A DNA stretch of 64,000 nt from Hypericum androsaemum. Its lineage: Eukaryota; Streptophyta; Magnoliopsida; Malpighiales; Hypericaceae. The translations under genes and the position numbers were made by a program. Where the stretch lies: positions 16,676,228-16,740,227 of the forward strand of contig OZ023184.1 in the NCBI GenBank assembly GCA_963995505.1. The letters run 5' to 3'. Within the stretch, counting starts at the first letter, position 1. Each line of letters begins with the position of its first letter. The notes below the pieces were generated by a model, which made no database searches, was not told the origin of the DNA, and saw only the letters and a program-made list of their open reading frames with translations. Shown here piece by piece: positions 33,541 through 46,479 of this stretch.

Positions 33541-34811
33541 TGGTTTGGTTTTTGGACTTTTTAAAATTTTATTTCAAGTTTCTAAAATTTTATGTTAAGT
33601 TATAGAAGCCAACATGATGACGTGTCATATTTAAATTCATGTGGATACCATGTAATGTACTAATACGGTGCCATGTCACTAGAAAATTTGGTTGTAGGTT
33701 TTAATTGTCCCATTTAAAAAAGTTCAATTTTCTAAGTGACCCAATTTTAAGTTTTAAACTTAATTATTTTTTTGAATAAATACAGGGGATAAAGTGATCT
33801 TTATTCCAATTTTTAATATGGATTTGATATTTTGGTGACATTTGACTATGACTTTTCATTTTTACAAAAATATTTTTAACTATAATAAAACTGAAAATGA
33901 AATCAATATTTTTTAAATGAAGGGTAGAGTGGCCTAAGATTTTTTTCTATTATCCGATTTTAATCGGTCAAACTGATTAGACAATAGATTTTTATATAAA
34001 AATATAAAATATTAATTATACTTAGTATTAAAAATGTTAAATAATTAGAATCTAATTTTAATGCAAAATTATTATTTTTAAATATGAAAATAATAATGTG
34101 ATATCCCGTTGATATTATAATTAAATGATTTGATTTAGACTATCCATATCAACAAGGTGGACCTTTTTTTTGACAAATATCTCAAAATAACTCCAAAATT
34201 AAGCGTGTTGGGCTTCTAAAAATTTTGGAATTGGTGAACTCTGGGAAGTTTCTGATGGTGTGTTTGAGTTAAGAAAAAAATAAGCTGAAAAAGACTCATG
34301 TCGGTCTGTGGAGACAGTAGGCCAGATCATGGGACGTTATATTAGAGCAAGACCCTGACTAGTACAGTGCAGCTAGAGGACAAACCAAGCTGACGGTGGT
34401 GGGTATGTGACACCCGTGGCTTGTAGGGTTGGAAGTGATCATTGGTGTGCGACTGCACAGATAATGAGCGGTTTCGTGCACCTACTTTTTTGGCAAACAT
34501 TTAGAAGGATAGGTGTCCTCGGAAGTTCCACAAGGTGCTTATTAGTGAGGAAAAAAATATAATAAAAAAGTTTGTATTGGTATGTGGAGATAGTCGGTTG
34601 AATCATGGTTACCAATAATTTAATATTTTTAATCTAATAAAACTATTTAAAAAATGATTTTTGACTGTACCACCCATTGAACCTTCATCTGAATTTATGT
34701 GAGAAACAATCTAGGTTGCGGTTTGAAAAGTTTCATCGCCGCTCTTACCAATCAATCCAACAATTGGCGTGATCACAATTTTCAAAACATTCATTAAAAG
34801 GGTCATACAAA
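33541..34811. other. AT-rich intergenic stretch
   Basis: No gene is recognised. Around 34245-34335 and 34525-34620 two related segments share GGAAGTT, a purine-rich AAAAAAATA block and TGTGGAGA with GAATCATGG or GATCATGG, suggesting a decayed direct repeat about 280 bp apart. Confidence 0.35.
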
Positions 34812-36992
34812 CAGGGGCGGAGCCAGAAAATTTGGGGAGTGAGGGCAATATAATTTTTTTCAAAAAGTTCAACATATGCAATTATATCATTTATAATTAT
34901 TCTCTACAATTACTCATGCGTTAAAATCGCTCCATAATAGCTACATTGTCAATACAATGAAATATGTCTTTCTCGATATATGTAATTAAAGAATTAGCTA
35001 GCAATTGATCTCTCATTTTGTTGCGAAGACAATTCTTCAAAATATTCATGGCAGAAAAGGCTCTCTCAACACTTGCAGTCGCAATCGGTAATATCAAAGT
35101 TAATTTCAGGAGTCAAAATATCGTAGGATAAATGAAATCTCTCTGTGTTTGTACCAACTTCTGAGCCAAAATATCGATCCTCTTTATATCATAAAATTCA
35201 TCATTAGATCTCATGTCAGTAATATAATTATCCAACTGACTATCCAGTGTCAAGATACGCAATGACAAAAAGTCATGTGGATAAAACTTAGTCATACCAA
35301 GCAATTTTTTCTTATCAAAAGCAGCAACTGATTCATCCTGACTCAGTAAACCGACTATTTAATTCCTGAAGCTACGTATCTATAATTGCATAAAAAATAT
35401 CAACTTGATAATGGTGCAGATTAGTAACTTAAAAATTTTTGCACCGAGATCTTCCACTTGGCTGAAACATATGTTCCATATGTGGAACAATAATTTTACG
35501 TTCTGTGCAAAATGCTGAAACTTCTAATAGCAAAGAAGTCCACCTTGTATTTCTTAAATCTTGCAACCTTTGTTTTTACACTTTCACTAGTGTCATGGCT
35601 CCAGCATTTTTGTCGATAACCTTTTTAATATCTTCGTTATGGTCAACCAGAAAATTCAGAAGTTCAAGATAGTTACCTCTATTCATCGACTTTTCAGACT
35701 CATCATGACCACGGAAAGGATGTCGTTGGCGCAACAGAAAATGAATATAGTCCACAGAAGTACATAAGCGTGTTCGATACTGCCCTTTTTTCAACTCAGA
35801 ATACCTACTAAAATAGGTGCTCAAATGTTGTTTCTGATTAATCAAAGCATGATATTTTTTTACGGATTAAGAATGACAGCTGTTAAGTTTTCCAGCATGA
35901 GTAGTAAACCTTTATGGTTTATTCCAAAAACTAAAACCTTCCAAACCAAAGGAGTCTCCACCTCCATGCTCGTCATTTTTAGACTTAAATAAATAGCAAT
36001 AAAGACAAAATGCAGTTTCTTTGTTTATGCTATACTCTAACCAATTTTTATGATCATCAAACCAAGCGGGATTAAAAGAACATGCCACAGTTCCAAATTT
36101 TTAAAAAAAAAAATTATGTCTCCTAGGCTGACAAGGTCTAGATAACAGATACTTTTTTCTTACTCGATCACAGACATCAGGATGATATAATGAAATTCTT
36201 GGTCTCAAACTAGGATCTGAAGAAAGATTTTCTAAATCAATCTAAACATAAGCTCGCTTGAAACTCCTTTCCGTGCTTTTAGAACCACTAACTTCGTCAA
36301 TAGGTCTCTTACCTTTTTTCGCGTACTTATCCATAACTGATCAGAAATACAAAATCAAATAGATTAATATAAATCAATATCGCAATAAGGAAGATAATTT
36401 TACCAATATTAATACAGTAAAATCAAAAACATAAATTATTTGAACATCACAATAACAGAGAGATGGGAGAATATATGAAATAATGTTTAAAATGTGATAT
36501 ACGTACACATGACAAAAACTAACAATTAATCTAAACCCTAACCTAATAGAAATAATGTAAACAATAGAGATATATATCATATACGTGACCCTTTAATCAA
36601 AGAAAGAAGAAACGGTAGCTCGCCGTATTTCAAGTTGACCCCCAAACATGTTGTGGTCTGCTTTAGGAGAGAGCTCTAGGGTTGGTTCCTTATATGAGGA
36701 GGAATTACAATTCAAAATATTACACCGGTGATTCTATTCAGAAAGAGAATAGAACTCTTTTGCATATGGTCAAATTCTATTCGAACTCGATAACTTGTTT
36801 GACATTTGGAATACACACTTTTTTGATAAGTCGGTAATGGGCCATTTTGGTTTTAATTTCTAGGTTGATTAATTTTTTAATGGGATCAATTTCTAATTTT
36901 AGTAGGGACATAAATTAAAAATATACCTAATTATCAAAAACAATTAAGTGGGAACAATTGCCCCTAGTGGATTCTACGTCCTTCCGCTCCTG
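34812..36992 (-). mobile_element. hAT DNA transposon, decayed but with complete ends
   Basis: The ends are CAGGGGCGGAGCCAG on the left and, inverted, CAGGAGCGGAAGGAC on the right. Both are flanked by the same 8 bp, CATACAAA (34804-34811 and 36993-37000), the target duplication size of hAT elements. The interior carries a broken transposase on the minus strand. Confidence 0.92.
34921..36010 (-). pseudogene. hAT transposase (TTF-type zinc finger, DUF4371, dimerisation domain)
   Basis: In order on the minus strand: the end of a TTF-type zinc finger (YCYLFK, GGGDSFGLEGFSF, 36010-35880); the DUF4371 block YRTRLCTSVDYIHFLLRQ, FRGHDESEKSMNRGNYLELL (35845-35576); a later piece FYPHDFLSLRILTLDSQLDNY (35304-35113); and the C-terminal dimerisation block LPIATASVERAFSAM (35112-34921). 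The pieces are in different frames with stops and deletions between them. The family cuts and pastes its own DNA; this copy cannot encode a working enzyme. Confidence 0.85.
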
Positions 36993-37439
36993 CATACAAA
37001 TATATTTACTGAAATCGGCAGTTATAATTTTGGAAGAGAAAATTTATGTACCAAGTAGAATGCAATTATTACTTTTAATAATAAAATTTCCTAGTCCTTG
37101 TAAGCTAGTTAAGCTAAATAAATGGTCACACAAATAGTAAAATAAAATCTCCCCTTCTTGCCTTTCTAGATTTGACTGGAAAATGTCAAAATCCCTTGTT
37201 CCTCTTTCTCTTATCCCACATTCTTCTTCTTCCTCTTCCTGATTTCTTCTTGAAAATTCTCAATCAATTGAGCCCCGCAACACTCCCTCTTCCCCATCAC
37301 AGCTCATCACCATTACTTTTGTTTGACAATGGCTTTCCCATGGGGATGATACATCAGATCTGCGTACAAGTCCCTGAATTCGAGCGGGGAGTTTTTGGTT
37401 AAAAGTCTTTACCTTGAGTTGTTTAAATGCTTCTCTATC
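36993..37439. other. Target duplication of the hAT element and flank shared with NPR-b
   Basis: 36993-37000 is the hAT target duplication. From about 37160 the sequence matches DNA on both sides of Copia C (16825-16842 plus 20659-20780), with shared blocks TTCTTCCTCTTCCTGATTTC and CTCAATCAATTGA. No gene is supported. Confidence 0.5.
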
Positions 37440-37620
37440 ACTTCTCCGAATTTATCAAGAAAAGCTTCACAAATCCTGTCTTGTATAAAGTTTGTTGCTT
37501 CTTATAGATGATGCTTCCTGTTAAGGTTAAGACGAGGGACAACCTTATCCGAGTTTGAGTGATTGATTTGCAACATGCCAGGTGTGCCCTTTGTAACTTG
37601 GTTGTGGAATCCTAAGCGGC
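37440..37620 (+). pseudogene. LINE zf-RVT relic beside NPR-c
   Basis: Decayed duplicate of 20850-21030, sharing TTATCAAGAAAAGCTTCACA and GTGCCCTTTGTAACTTGG. In this copy stops break the zinc-binding translation. It marks the left side of the duplicated neprosin unit. Confidence 0.6.
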
Positions 37621-38126
37621 TCCTCGCGAGGTGCAAGGAGGTGGGGAACTGGGGATTCCTCTCGGCTTGAATGTGGAATATTTGCCGGTGCGGTCAGGTA
37701 AGGAGCAAAGATTAGGATGCAGATTGTAGTTCTTCATGGCGTGGGTTTTGAAATAGGGGCCAATCCCACTGGTGTTAGAATTATTTTAGTAGTGTTTCCG
37801 ATAAAACTCTTTTCTCTGCTGTTGTTTTTCCCAATAAATTTTGCTGCGATAAGATATATCTAATGAGATTCTCAGCTGCTTCTTTGTACTATCTTGCGGT
37901 GGGATTTTACAACCGTAGTTTGTAAATACTTATTGTTAATAAAGAAATTTACCTAACTCAAAAATAAAATATCCTTTGACTACAAACACAATTCTTATAT
38001 AAGTTTATGTTATTATAATCACGGAGAGATTGCTAAAAAGTTTTATTATTTCGAGAATACAATACTTCTCTAACTTTATAATTGAAGTGCTACAAGATTC
38101 CTGACCCACTATGCACCACTTTCTCT
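37621..38126. other. NPR-c downstream region
   Basis: No gene is seen. The last 200 bp (about 37920-38126) match NPR-b's 3' flank (21200-21396) and should contain the polyadenylation region of the gene. Confidence 0.45.
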
Positions 38127-41100
38127 TCAAGGACAGTTGAGCCATCTTCCAGGTCCTCCATAAAAGAAGTGTACGCCCAAGTCGGGTCTTACTTTAGGAG
38201 AGCCTAACCATGTATCATAGCAATTAGGACTGGACGCATATGTGTTAAATCGGGACAACGAAACAGATTCGTTGTTCGGACCTGTAATCTCAATATTGCT
38301 CACAAAAGCAGCTTTCCCAAACCCTTCATCTGGGAACTCCCCACTTCCCATTTGGGTTGTCGTGTGGAGGCCGTCAGTTTCATCGTTATATATTTCCCCG
38401 CCAAACTCTACATAAGCTGCAGATTCGTTGAGGAGGGGTAAAAGCTCCCGTGGCCAATATCCTATCTCCTCTAGATCCTTGCCCATGTACACGTACCAGT
38501 TTCCATCGGTTCCAGACTGCCAAAATGGTTCAATGAAAGCAAAATTGAAAAAAATACGAAAGACTTTCAGTGAAACACAACGAGAGACCGAGATTAGTTT
38601 TTCATATCTTTTCGGACCAATTATATTTAGGGGTATTTTTTTCTAAAAGAGATTCAAACAGTGGAGCGTCCATGGAACCTTTATTACTCGAACAGACATT
38701 TTTAAATGACATGATCTTAGTATATTAGTCGACCAAATCGCCTCGTACTAAAATATACTTTTACTTTTTAAAACATAATTCTCTTGTGCATACTGTCTAT
38801 TTTTAAATTAGTTCTTTAACGGTGCAAGTGTGATATAAATAATTAATATATGGCAAGATAAGCGCTGCAAGAACAACTATCATCAAAGTTTTTTACGGCA
38901 GAAACAATTAACTCACCATTAATTTGTTGTTCCGGTCGGGCAAAACAACGACAATCAATTTATTAATGAAGTGTAGAAAAAGTAGAAAAGAAAGAAGTAA
39001 GGACATCTTTTTTTATCACGCAGTGATTTAATGATTAGTTATTTATCTTATGAATTTTTTAATTTGTAACAAAGAAATCTACCCGCTAATTATAAAAAAA
39101 TATTTTTGAAATAATTTGATGTAGTAGAAAATTAACATAGAATTGCACTTTTACCTTTTGAATTGATACGCTAATTACATATTGAGAACCATTGGAAGAT
39201 GATATATCGAGGGCACCTCCAAGAAGAACTCTGGGATTTGTTTGAACGAAGCCAGGGCATCGCACATCATAGCATCCTTCTTGGCTATCTAAACCAACCT
39301 GGTATTTAAAAATAAAAAAACATAACTATGAAATAGTAAGTTTACAACTTTTCCTGCCAATTGGTGGTAAATAATGGGTGCTACTTCTACATAAATAAAA
39401 TATATACTTATAAAAAAAGAGAGTAAGTAATTGTTGTCAGACATTGAAAATTTTAAAGTTGAGTTCTCACTCCAAAATGTATAAAGACTCTCGGAAGAGC
39501 GTCCTTGTATATAGATGGATAAACCTACAAGAGAAAATAATTGGTAAGAACTAACATTATTCATATTGTCTATAAATGAATATTAACTTATTTGAATTTA
39601 ATACACTTTGAACAGTTTTGTAGTGACATTAGCTAGCTTTTTATAGGTTCGTGAACTTACTTGCCAACCAGCTACAATTTTATTTTGATTAAGCATAGCA
39701 TCATTAGAAGTGATCTGAATCTGAGTTAAGCTGTATTCATCATTTTCTTGCACTTTAGGTTTCCAAACGTTGAGTCTTGCTTTTCCTCCAAAATATGTGC
39801 CTGCGTCAATAGATCCCAATCCATACTGCAATGCAAAATCAAATGGTATTAAGTAATTCCACTAGAAAATTTAAAATATGTGTACATTATCTCTCAAGGA
39901 GTTAATAATGCATTATAATAATCAGATATGAAATTTTATCTCACCACTTATATATATCAAAAAATATTTAACATTAAATATACTCTCAAGTCCTTTGTAT
40001 TATGTAATATCGTCTTTCGAATCTCTCATTTTTAAAAAATAATTTGACATCCCCTCTCTTTAGTTTTACTATATAATCAGGTCCCTCCCTGAAATGGTCG
40101 ATATTTTCTTATCTTCAATGACTTTTACATTCTTGTCAAAATTAAAAAATTAATCAATTCTCTCTCGCTCTTCACCTTGAGGTACAGAGGTCGGAATGGA
40201 AGAAGGCTTTGAACGGTTGACAAATCGGGGACGAAGTACGAAACTAGAGGCAAAACTCAAGACCAGATTCAAATCCTAATCGGTACCTTAGGTGAAGAGG
40301 AAGCACCTTGAGGTACAGAGGTCAGAATTTGGGCCTAGATTTAAATGAAAGCCTATAAAAATATAGTTTGTTTATCGCATTGTGGGTAATGCTTCTGAGT
40401 GAGTTACGTGCAAGAAGAGAACAAGATTGGTTGGGATGACCTCCAAAAGAGAGGATTTCAGCGTGGAGAGCGGAATTAGACAAGGTTGGTCAAAGAAGAT
40501 GACAAGAATTTCGTGTTCGTCGGAGAAGATCACCAGAAGTTTTGGGTGACTAGAGAAAAAGGGTGTAAAAGTTATTTCAAAGATAAAATAATAATAAAAT
40601 CAAATAATGATGTCACCGAGAGAACGAAAGTATAATAAAATCAAACAGAGGGGACGACAAATTATTTTTCAAAAATAAGAGACCCGAAATATAATATTAC
40701 CAAATACGAAAGACTTAAAAATAATTTATCCTTAAATATATTTTGAGTACCCTATGTTACGCGTATTTGGATCATACTGCGTAAGTCCTCTTATTTATGA
40801 AAAAAATTTAAAGAAGAAAACATCGTTTCTTAAACATGCTATCTATAAAAAAACAATGAAACAAATTAGAAATAATACAACTATATCTCATAGTTTTATC
40901 AGAACACAAAGATAAAGAATATGTAAATTCACCTCGGGGCCGAAAGCAGGTAGTTCTTTTTCAATCGGTGTAGGTCTCGGTCTCCTCATAAATTTTTCAA
41001 GAGAAGTAGCTCTTAATACGTGTTCTTCTGTTATTCTTCGAATTGGAATTGTTCCTTTTGGACATTCTTCACTATTAGCATTCCACAATTGGAATGTCTT

Positions 41101-41589
41101 TGTTGAGTTAAGTCGATTTGGTCTTTTTGGTAGCTCCTAAATATTCAAGAAAATAAAATTATCGTAAATAATCAATTTTTCTTTCATTCTACAAGAAACT
41201 AAAAGACTTCCATTATAATCACGAGAAAAATGAAATTTTTTATTACCATTGGTATTTTTCCCATCCATAGAGGATGATCAAAAGCTGATTGTTTGTGAAA
41301 TAAAACACAATCTATGATATCACCATCAGAACTCTGCATATTAAAAAGTTCACGCACAAATAATTATTTTGACTTAAACATAATATATATTAATCTAAAA
41401 TTTAATAAGTACCTTAATAGTCTTTTCAGCTGGCTTATTAATCTTCTTGAGGTATTCCCTTATTATAATCTTATTTTTCACCACATCTACTTCATGGAAG
41501 TTCTTATTTGTCCCTAAAGAAAATATGTTACAAGTTGAAAAGACAACGAAGAGGATGCATAAAAGAAGGGTCGTAAATGGTTGTGTCAT
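38127..41589 (-). CDS. Neprosin-domain secreted protein NPR-c (complete gene, seven exons)
   Basis: Exons on the minus strand: 41413-41589, 41247-41333, 40933-41136, 39661-39825, 39471-39524, 39155-39298, 38127-38516. All have GT-AG borders and lengths divisible by three; together they encode about 406 residues, normal for the family. Residues 1-25 form a hydrophobic signal peptide. The neprosin activation-peptide region follows (DGDIIDCVLFHKQSAFDH, FQLWN, CPKGTIPIRR), then the neprosin domain (YGLGSIDAG, AGWQVYPSIYKD, GCYDVRCPGFVQTNP, EIGYWPRELLPLL, YVEFGGEI, QMGSGEFPDEGF, CYDTW, FFYGGPG) and the stop after NCP. Neprosin from Nepenthes is a glutamic endopeptidase cleaving after proline. In most relatives I know, the exon 4 motif is I-E-A-G-W; here it is IVAGW, so a conserved acidic residue is lost and activity is doubtful. 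Confidence 0.88.
39975..40732. mobile_element. Long inverted-repeat (MULE-like) element in an NPR-c intron
   Basis: The outer about 110 bp on each side are inverted copies: left CTCATTTTTAAAAAATAATTTG then CATCCCCTCT, right the complementary block near 40650-40690. The repeats also resemble those of the Pack-MULE-like element at 13338-14453 (TTTTATTATACTTTC block and CTCTCAAGTCC end). There is no transposase. It lies within intron 3, just upstream in the gene of exon 4, and should not disturb splicing. Confidence 0.6.
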
Positions 41590-41673
41590 AGTGCACCAAT
41601 AGGAAGTAGTGTTCTAGTATTGTTGTTGTCAATACTACACTTCTTTTTGTTCTTCTTTTGTAAATTATAAGGC

Positions 41674-41684
41674 CATATATATAT
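41674..41684 (-). promoter_or_regulatory. TATA box of NPR-c
   Basis: ATATATATATG on the minus strand, about 85-95 bp upstream of the ATG at 41589, in a block conserved with NPR-b. Confidence 0.55.
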
Positions 41685-41689
41685 GAGCC

Positions 41690-43343
41690 ATGGACAGAGA
41701 ATGATAATTAAAATTAATAAAGTTGTCAAATTAAGATACGACTTAATATGGAATTCTTATAATTGTATTTATTTTCGATATCAAAATGGTTATCAACTTA
41801 CTCAAGATGCTTTTACAATTAAGGTGAGAATTAAAAGGTAACTTTTTCTCAATGGAAATTTTCTTAAATGTAGAAATTATATATCCTAATTGGAAAAATC
41901 TTACAATTTATAATTGTTAAATTATTATCGATCCTTATCCTAATGGATTGGTAAGCATTGGCCTGATATTAAACCAGATAGCTAAGAATAATTGAAAAAA
42001 CTATTGGAAAACAAAATCATCGTGGCCAAGAGAAATTTTATGGCGGTCCTTACATACCAAGTTATATGATGACTTGATATACCTACCAATCAATAATTGA
42101 CAAGTGAATCCATACAATTTTAATGGTAAATGAGTAGGATAAATAATTATGGAAACAAAATCACGACTTTATAGTGATATAAGTTTAAAGAATTTGTTTC
42201 CCAAATAAAGTATGTCTATATAAAGAGATAACCAAGAAATTATTTCAATTTTTGTTATATTTTATTCTAGTTCTCATGATCAAAGCCAGGAAAATAATTT
42301 TAACAATAACACGAGATAAATTTGTTGAAAAGAAAAGAAATACACAAGCGATGGAATCGCAAGAATTATTTAAGTAATAATCAACATACACATTAAAATT
42401 AATCTATGATCCAATTAATAAGATATCCGAGTGACTGACATCTACAATATTTTCATGTTTTCTCGTTTTGTTTCATCCAAAATAATTTTAGTTTATGTGG
42501 CTTTTTAATTTTAATTCATGAATTGTTATTTTTTACACATAAATGTGTTAAAATTTTGTTCAAATGGTTAAGAGATATTTGGTCATATTTAGTTCGAATA
42601 TAGTCAAGAGATGTTTCCAACCAAAAAATAAAAATAAATGAGAAATACTCGCAAGATACTTCCAGGTACTGTTACAAGAAAACATCTACTATCCACAATA
42701 CTTCATGTAGACCTTGACATAAAGCATCCTTGCTTGAATAACTCAACAATCATCCATTATGTAACATTACGAAAATCACTATACGAATAGTGGCTGCTAA
42801 AAAAACAAAACTAATCATTTTTTTGGTAGTTTATCATGACAAGATCGTTGTATTTTATTATAATTATTTTTTCTATGGATAAATATTTTTGTCTGTCTGT
42901 TGATCACATGTTATTCATCATAAAGTTAATAATTACTTACACAATTCACTAAGTTTATCACATAATATTTTTAGAATTGTTTCTATTTCTCTAAATTGAA
43001 AACTAAAATAAAATAATTAAAATTAGGCTTTCCATTAATTGGTTGGTCATTTGCAACTTTGTTTAGGAAATAATTTTTTAAACCAATGTTACTATAATGT
43101 CTTATTTTTTTATAGTAAATTACGAACTTTATTACTAAAAAGAAGTAAAAGATTACAGCAGGGGGTGAGAAGCGAGAGAAAAATAAGAAAAGACTAAAAA
43201 AATATCAAGGCCTAAATGGGTACTGATTAATCCGCTGCCAAAACAAGTAGCTCTACTTAAGTTAACCCATAAAATAGATAGTCATGAGTAGATAACAGCC
43301 CAAGTGGAAATCACTTCTTTTTCTTCATATTTCTCTGCATTGC
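41690..43343. other. NPR-c upstream region and AT-rich DNA
   Basis: 41690-42035 matches NPR-b and in part NPR-a upstream DNA and is likely promoter. From about 42040 to 43140 I see only AT-rich unique sequence. 43140-43343 is probably the 3' side of the LINE relic. Confidence 0.45.
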
Positions 43344-44899
43344 CTATGTCATTATGGATGTCGTGGGAGGAGTAGGTTTGTCAAGCACATCCTTCAAGTA
43401 TTTGGACGCCCGCAAAGATGGTGGTGGAACGTCCCCGTCACACTGTTTCATCTTCTTAGTGCCACCTTTAGAGGGCCTTGGAAGTGTAAGAGAAACATCC
43501 TCATCATCCGATGCCACATCCGCCCATCGTGGAGAAATTTTTGAACCACTTCGCATTGAGTCTCCCCCACCCGAAATGTAAGATAAACTTGAAAACTGGG
43601 AGCCCAGCTCAGCTGCCACATCATCAAATCGTGGAGCCAGACCACTAGGGTGGACCGATCCCAGAGTCAAAACATGTAGGACTCGCAACTCCATCCAGAC
43701 ATGTAGTGTTAACAACATCCAAGTGCAACTTTTTCCCTTCAACGTCCAACACTTCATGCTCCTGAATAACATCCTCTTTATTGGAAACAACCAAAGCAAG
43801 AAGATTTACCTCAGAAGATGTTGATTTAATCCCAGTAGGAGACAGAACCTTCTCATTCGTTCGTTCCACATTACATGCAAACGTACCATCATCAGCCAAA
43901 TCAGAAGCATCCACCCCAGCATACGAGCCAACAAAATCAGTAGCACCCTGTTCATGTGCAACCTCTACTGAATTCGTCCATAAGGGACCATAGCATGCGT
44001 ACCCGCTAGTTCACTTGCATCCTCCTTAGACTGAAAAGTTAAAGTACAGCTTTCCTGTTGGGGTAAAGGATTTGCAATTATCGAACTCACTAAGCCAGCC
44101 CCTCCATCAGCTGTAACTTCACCATTATCTCTAAGGGCATGAGCACTCACACTAGCCACCAAATGGCTCCCAAATTCTGTTACATGCACGCTGGGAAAAA
44201 CACCAGAACCATGCCCATTTTTAGTGCACATAGAGTTAACAGCAATACCCTGCACATGTTTTTTGGGCACCACCACTAAGTCAAGAGAGTTTTCCTGCTT
44301 GTCATCAATTAACTCCCCTTCCTCTCCAAGCAAAGCAAAAGAGTTAGTACCAGCAAGCGAGGAAGACCGTTCAGAGGCTTGCATGCCAGTAGTTTTCCTT
44401 TGCCAAACCTTTGTTTTAGGAACTATATTCGCCACGTGTTGACTTTGAGTATTCCCCGTAGGAGCAGACTCGAACCTGACTTGCTTGCCTTTGACCATCT
44501 CCACTTTCCTCTTCCCTGGATCAGAAGGAAGCAATTTCCTACAGGTGGAAACTTGATGACCAAGAACCTCACAGTGCGTACAAAAATCAGATAGCTCCTC
44601 AAATATCAGTTTCACCACATGACTCCCAGCTGCCAATTTCAACGAGGACTCATCCCGTAGGGGCTTGGACATGTCTACCTCTACTAACACCCATACTACA
44701 GCTCCGTTAAAACTATTCAAGGCTTCCGAGTCCATTCAAATTGGGTCTCCCACTGTAGCAACCAAACCAAAAACAATATCCGAAGCGACGTGCTCCATTC
44801 CTAATCCCTCCAACCTCACCCAAATTTTTGCAAACGAAGATGGAACCTTGGAAGGCTTGAAAAAAGGGACCCAAGATTGCAAATAAAGCTTTCCTTGAG

Positions 44900-46479
44900 T
44901 GTTAAGAATTCAGCAACTAGAGAACAAATGTGCAAAGAACATAAACGCAAGAAATAACGTGGTTCGGCCTAATGCGTACATCCACGGAGAGAAAGGAGAA
45001 CTTTTATTGACGAGTTTCCGAGCCACAAAGCCATACAAAAAACATAGGGTAACATGTTTTTATATAGAAACAAATCCTTGGTGTACAAATAACCTATCTA
45101 GGACGGATTAGGAGACCAAAATCTAGTCAGAATAGGAATAGGAAATAAGTCTTTCCTATTTTTTTCCATCCCAACAATCTCCACCGTGGCGAGAAATTAT
45201 CTCGTGGAAGAACCATGAAGCTCCACCCAAACTTCAACAAACTCCACCTTGACAAAATACCGCCCCATGAAGAACCATGAGATTTTGCAAAACCAATCCG
45301 ACTCTACCAACTCCATCTCACCAATGGGTTCGCATGCCCAATGCCAAACCTAGCCAACATCTTTGACGTGCACGTCCCTTTAGACAATCTTAGCGGGATC
45401 TAGCTAACAATACTTCTCCGAGACAACCATGGTTCCTTGCCAACCATGCCTCCGCGAAACAACCATAGCTTGCAATCTATGTCTTCGCGAATCTCAACTG
45501 CACTCAAACCATCCATATCAAGGCTTTGCTCCTTCATACGAACCAACCTCATATAACCTAAGTTTTTTATCAACTCCTTCAGACCCATTGATGTGACTCC
45601 ACCTACAACAATGTGCCTCACTAACCTGTAGGTATTTTTTTTCACCATTCATCTCTACCATCGCATCCTTCTCCACCTTTATTAGCGTACCTTTATAACT
45701 ATTACTATTATAATCCAAGGTCCCTAATGAAAAGAGATTACCAAGATGCATTGGACTTGATGAGACAGAAAGCCAGTCACCATCCGACCCGTCTGAACAT
45801 GTGGCAATGGTTGTGGATACCGATCCTTCCTCGTTGTCTTGATTCCCAGTTCGTCCTGGATAGTCTCCTTTATGTGCCCTTATTCGCACTTGAAGCCACT
45901 TCCATCGAACTTCTTTGACTTAGACCTGGATCTTCTTCCACAACCCAGCTGGTGGCTCCTCATCATCCGCCAAGCACAAGCGAATCTTCACTACCGCCTT
46001 GGCCTCGAACTCCTCGCACTCTTGCTCCTCCATCTTCTCAGGCTTCTTCCCTGAGAGCGCGATGACCATCCCTTGTTGCAAGAAGAGTTCCTTGATACGC
46101 CTTTGCCATAACCTGAAATTCGATGAACCATCGAACTTCACAAGAGCAAATTTCGCGCTGTCCGACATCCTCCAATCTTAGCTCTTGATACCACTTGTTA
46201 TGAATTCAGCAACTAGAGAACAAATTGCGCAAAGAACACGGACACAAGAGATAACGTGGTTCGGCCTAATGCCTACATCCACGGAGAGAAAGGAGAACTT
46301 TTATTGATGAGTTTCCGAGCCACAAAGCCGTACAAAAAACCTAGGATAACATATCTTTATATAGAGACAAACCTTTGGTGTACAAATAACCTATCTATGT
46401 CGGATTAGGAGTCTAAAACCTAGTCAGAATAGGAATAGGAATAGGTAATAAGTCTTTCCTATTTTTCGCCATCTCAACA
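44900..46479 (-). mobile_element. Small Copia derivative G inside the LINE relic
   Basis: LTRs at 44900-45176 and 46196-46479 (277 and 284 bp, close copies starting TGTTA) are flanked by TTGAG at 44895-44899 and 46480-46484. The primer-binding site, a variant, lies at 46181-46193 on the minus strand (TGGTATCAAGAGC). The interior is only about 1 kb and keeps the start of gag (KFDGSSNFRLWQRRIKELF, 46168-45920) and part of the protease-integrase junction (GNLFSLGTLDYN, about 45760-45650). Most of gag-pol is deleted, so G was probably mobilised by relatives. Confidence 0.9.
46181..46193 (-). promoter_or_regulatory. Primer-binding site of element G
   Basis: TGGTATCAAGAGC on the minus strand, two bases from the 5' LTR. 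One extra A and an A-for-C change compared with the sites of A, B, C and D. Confidence 0.75.
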
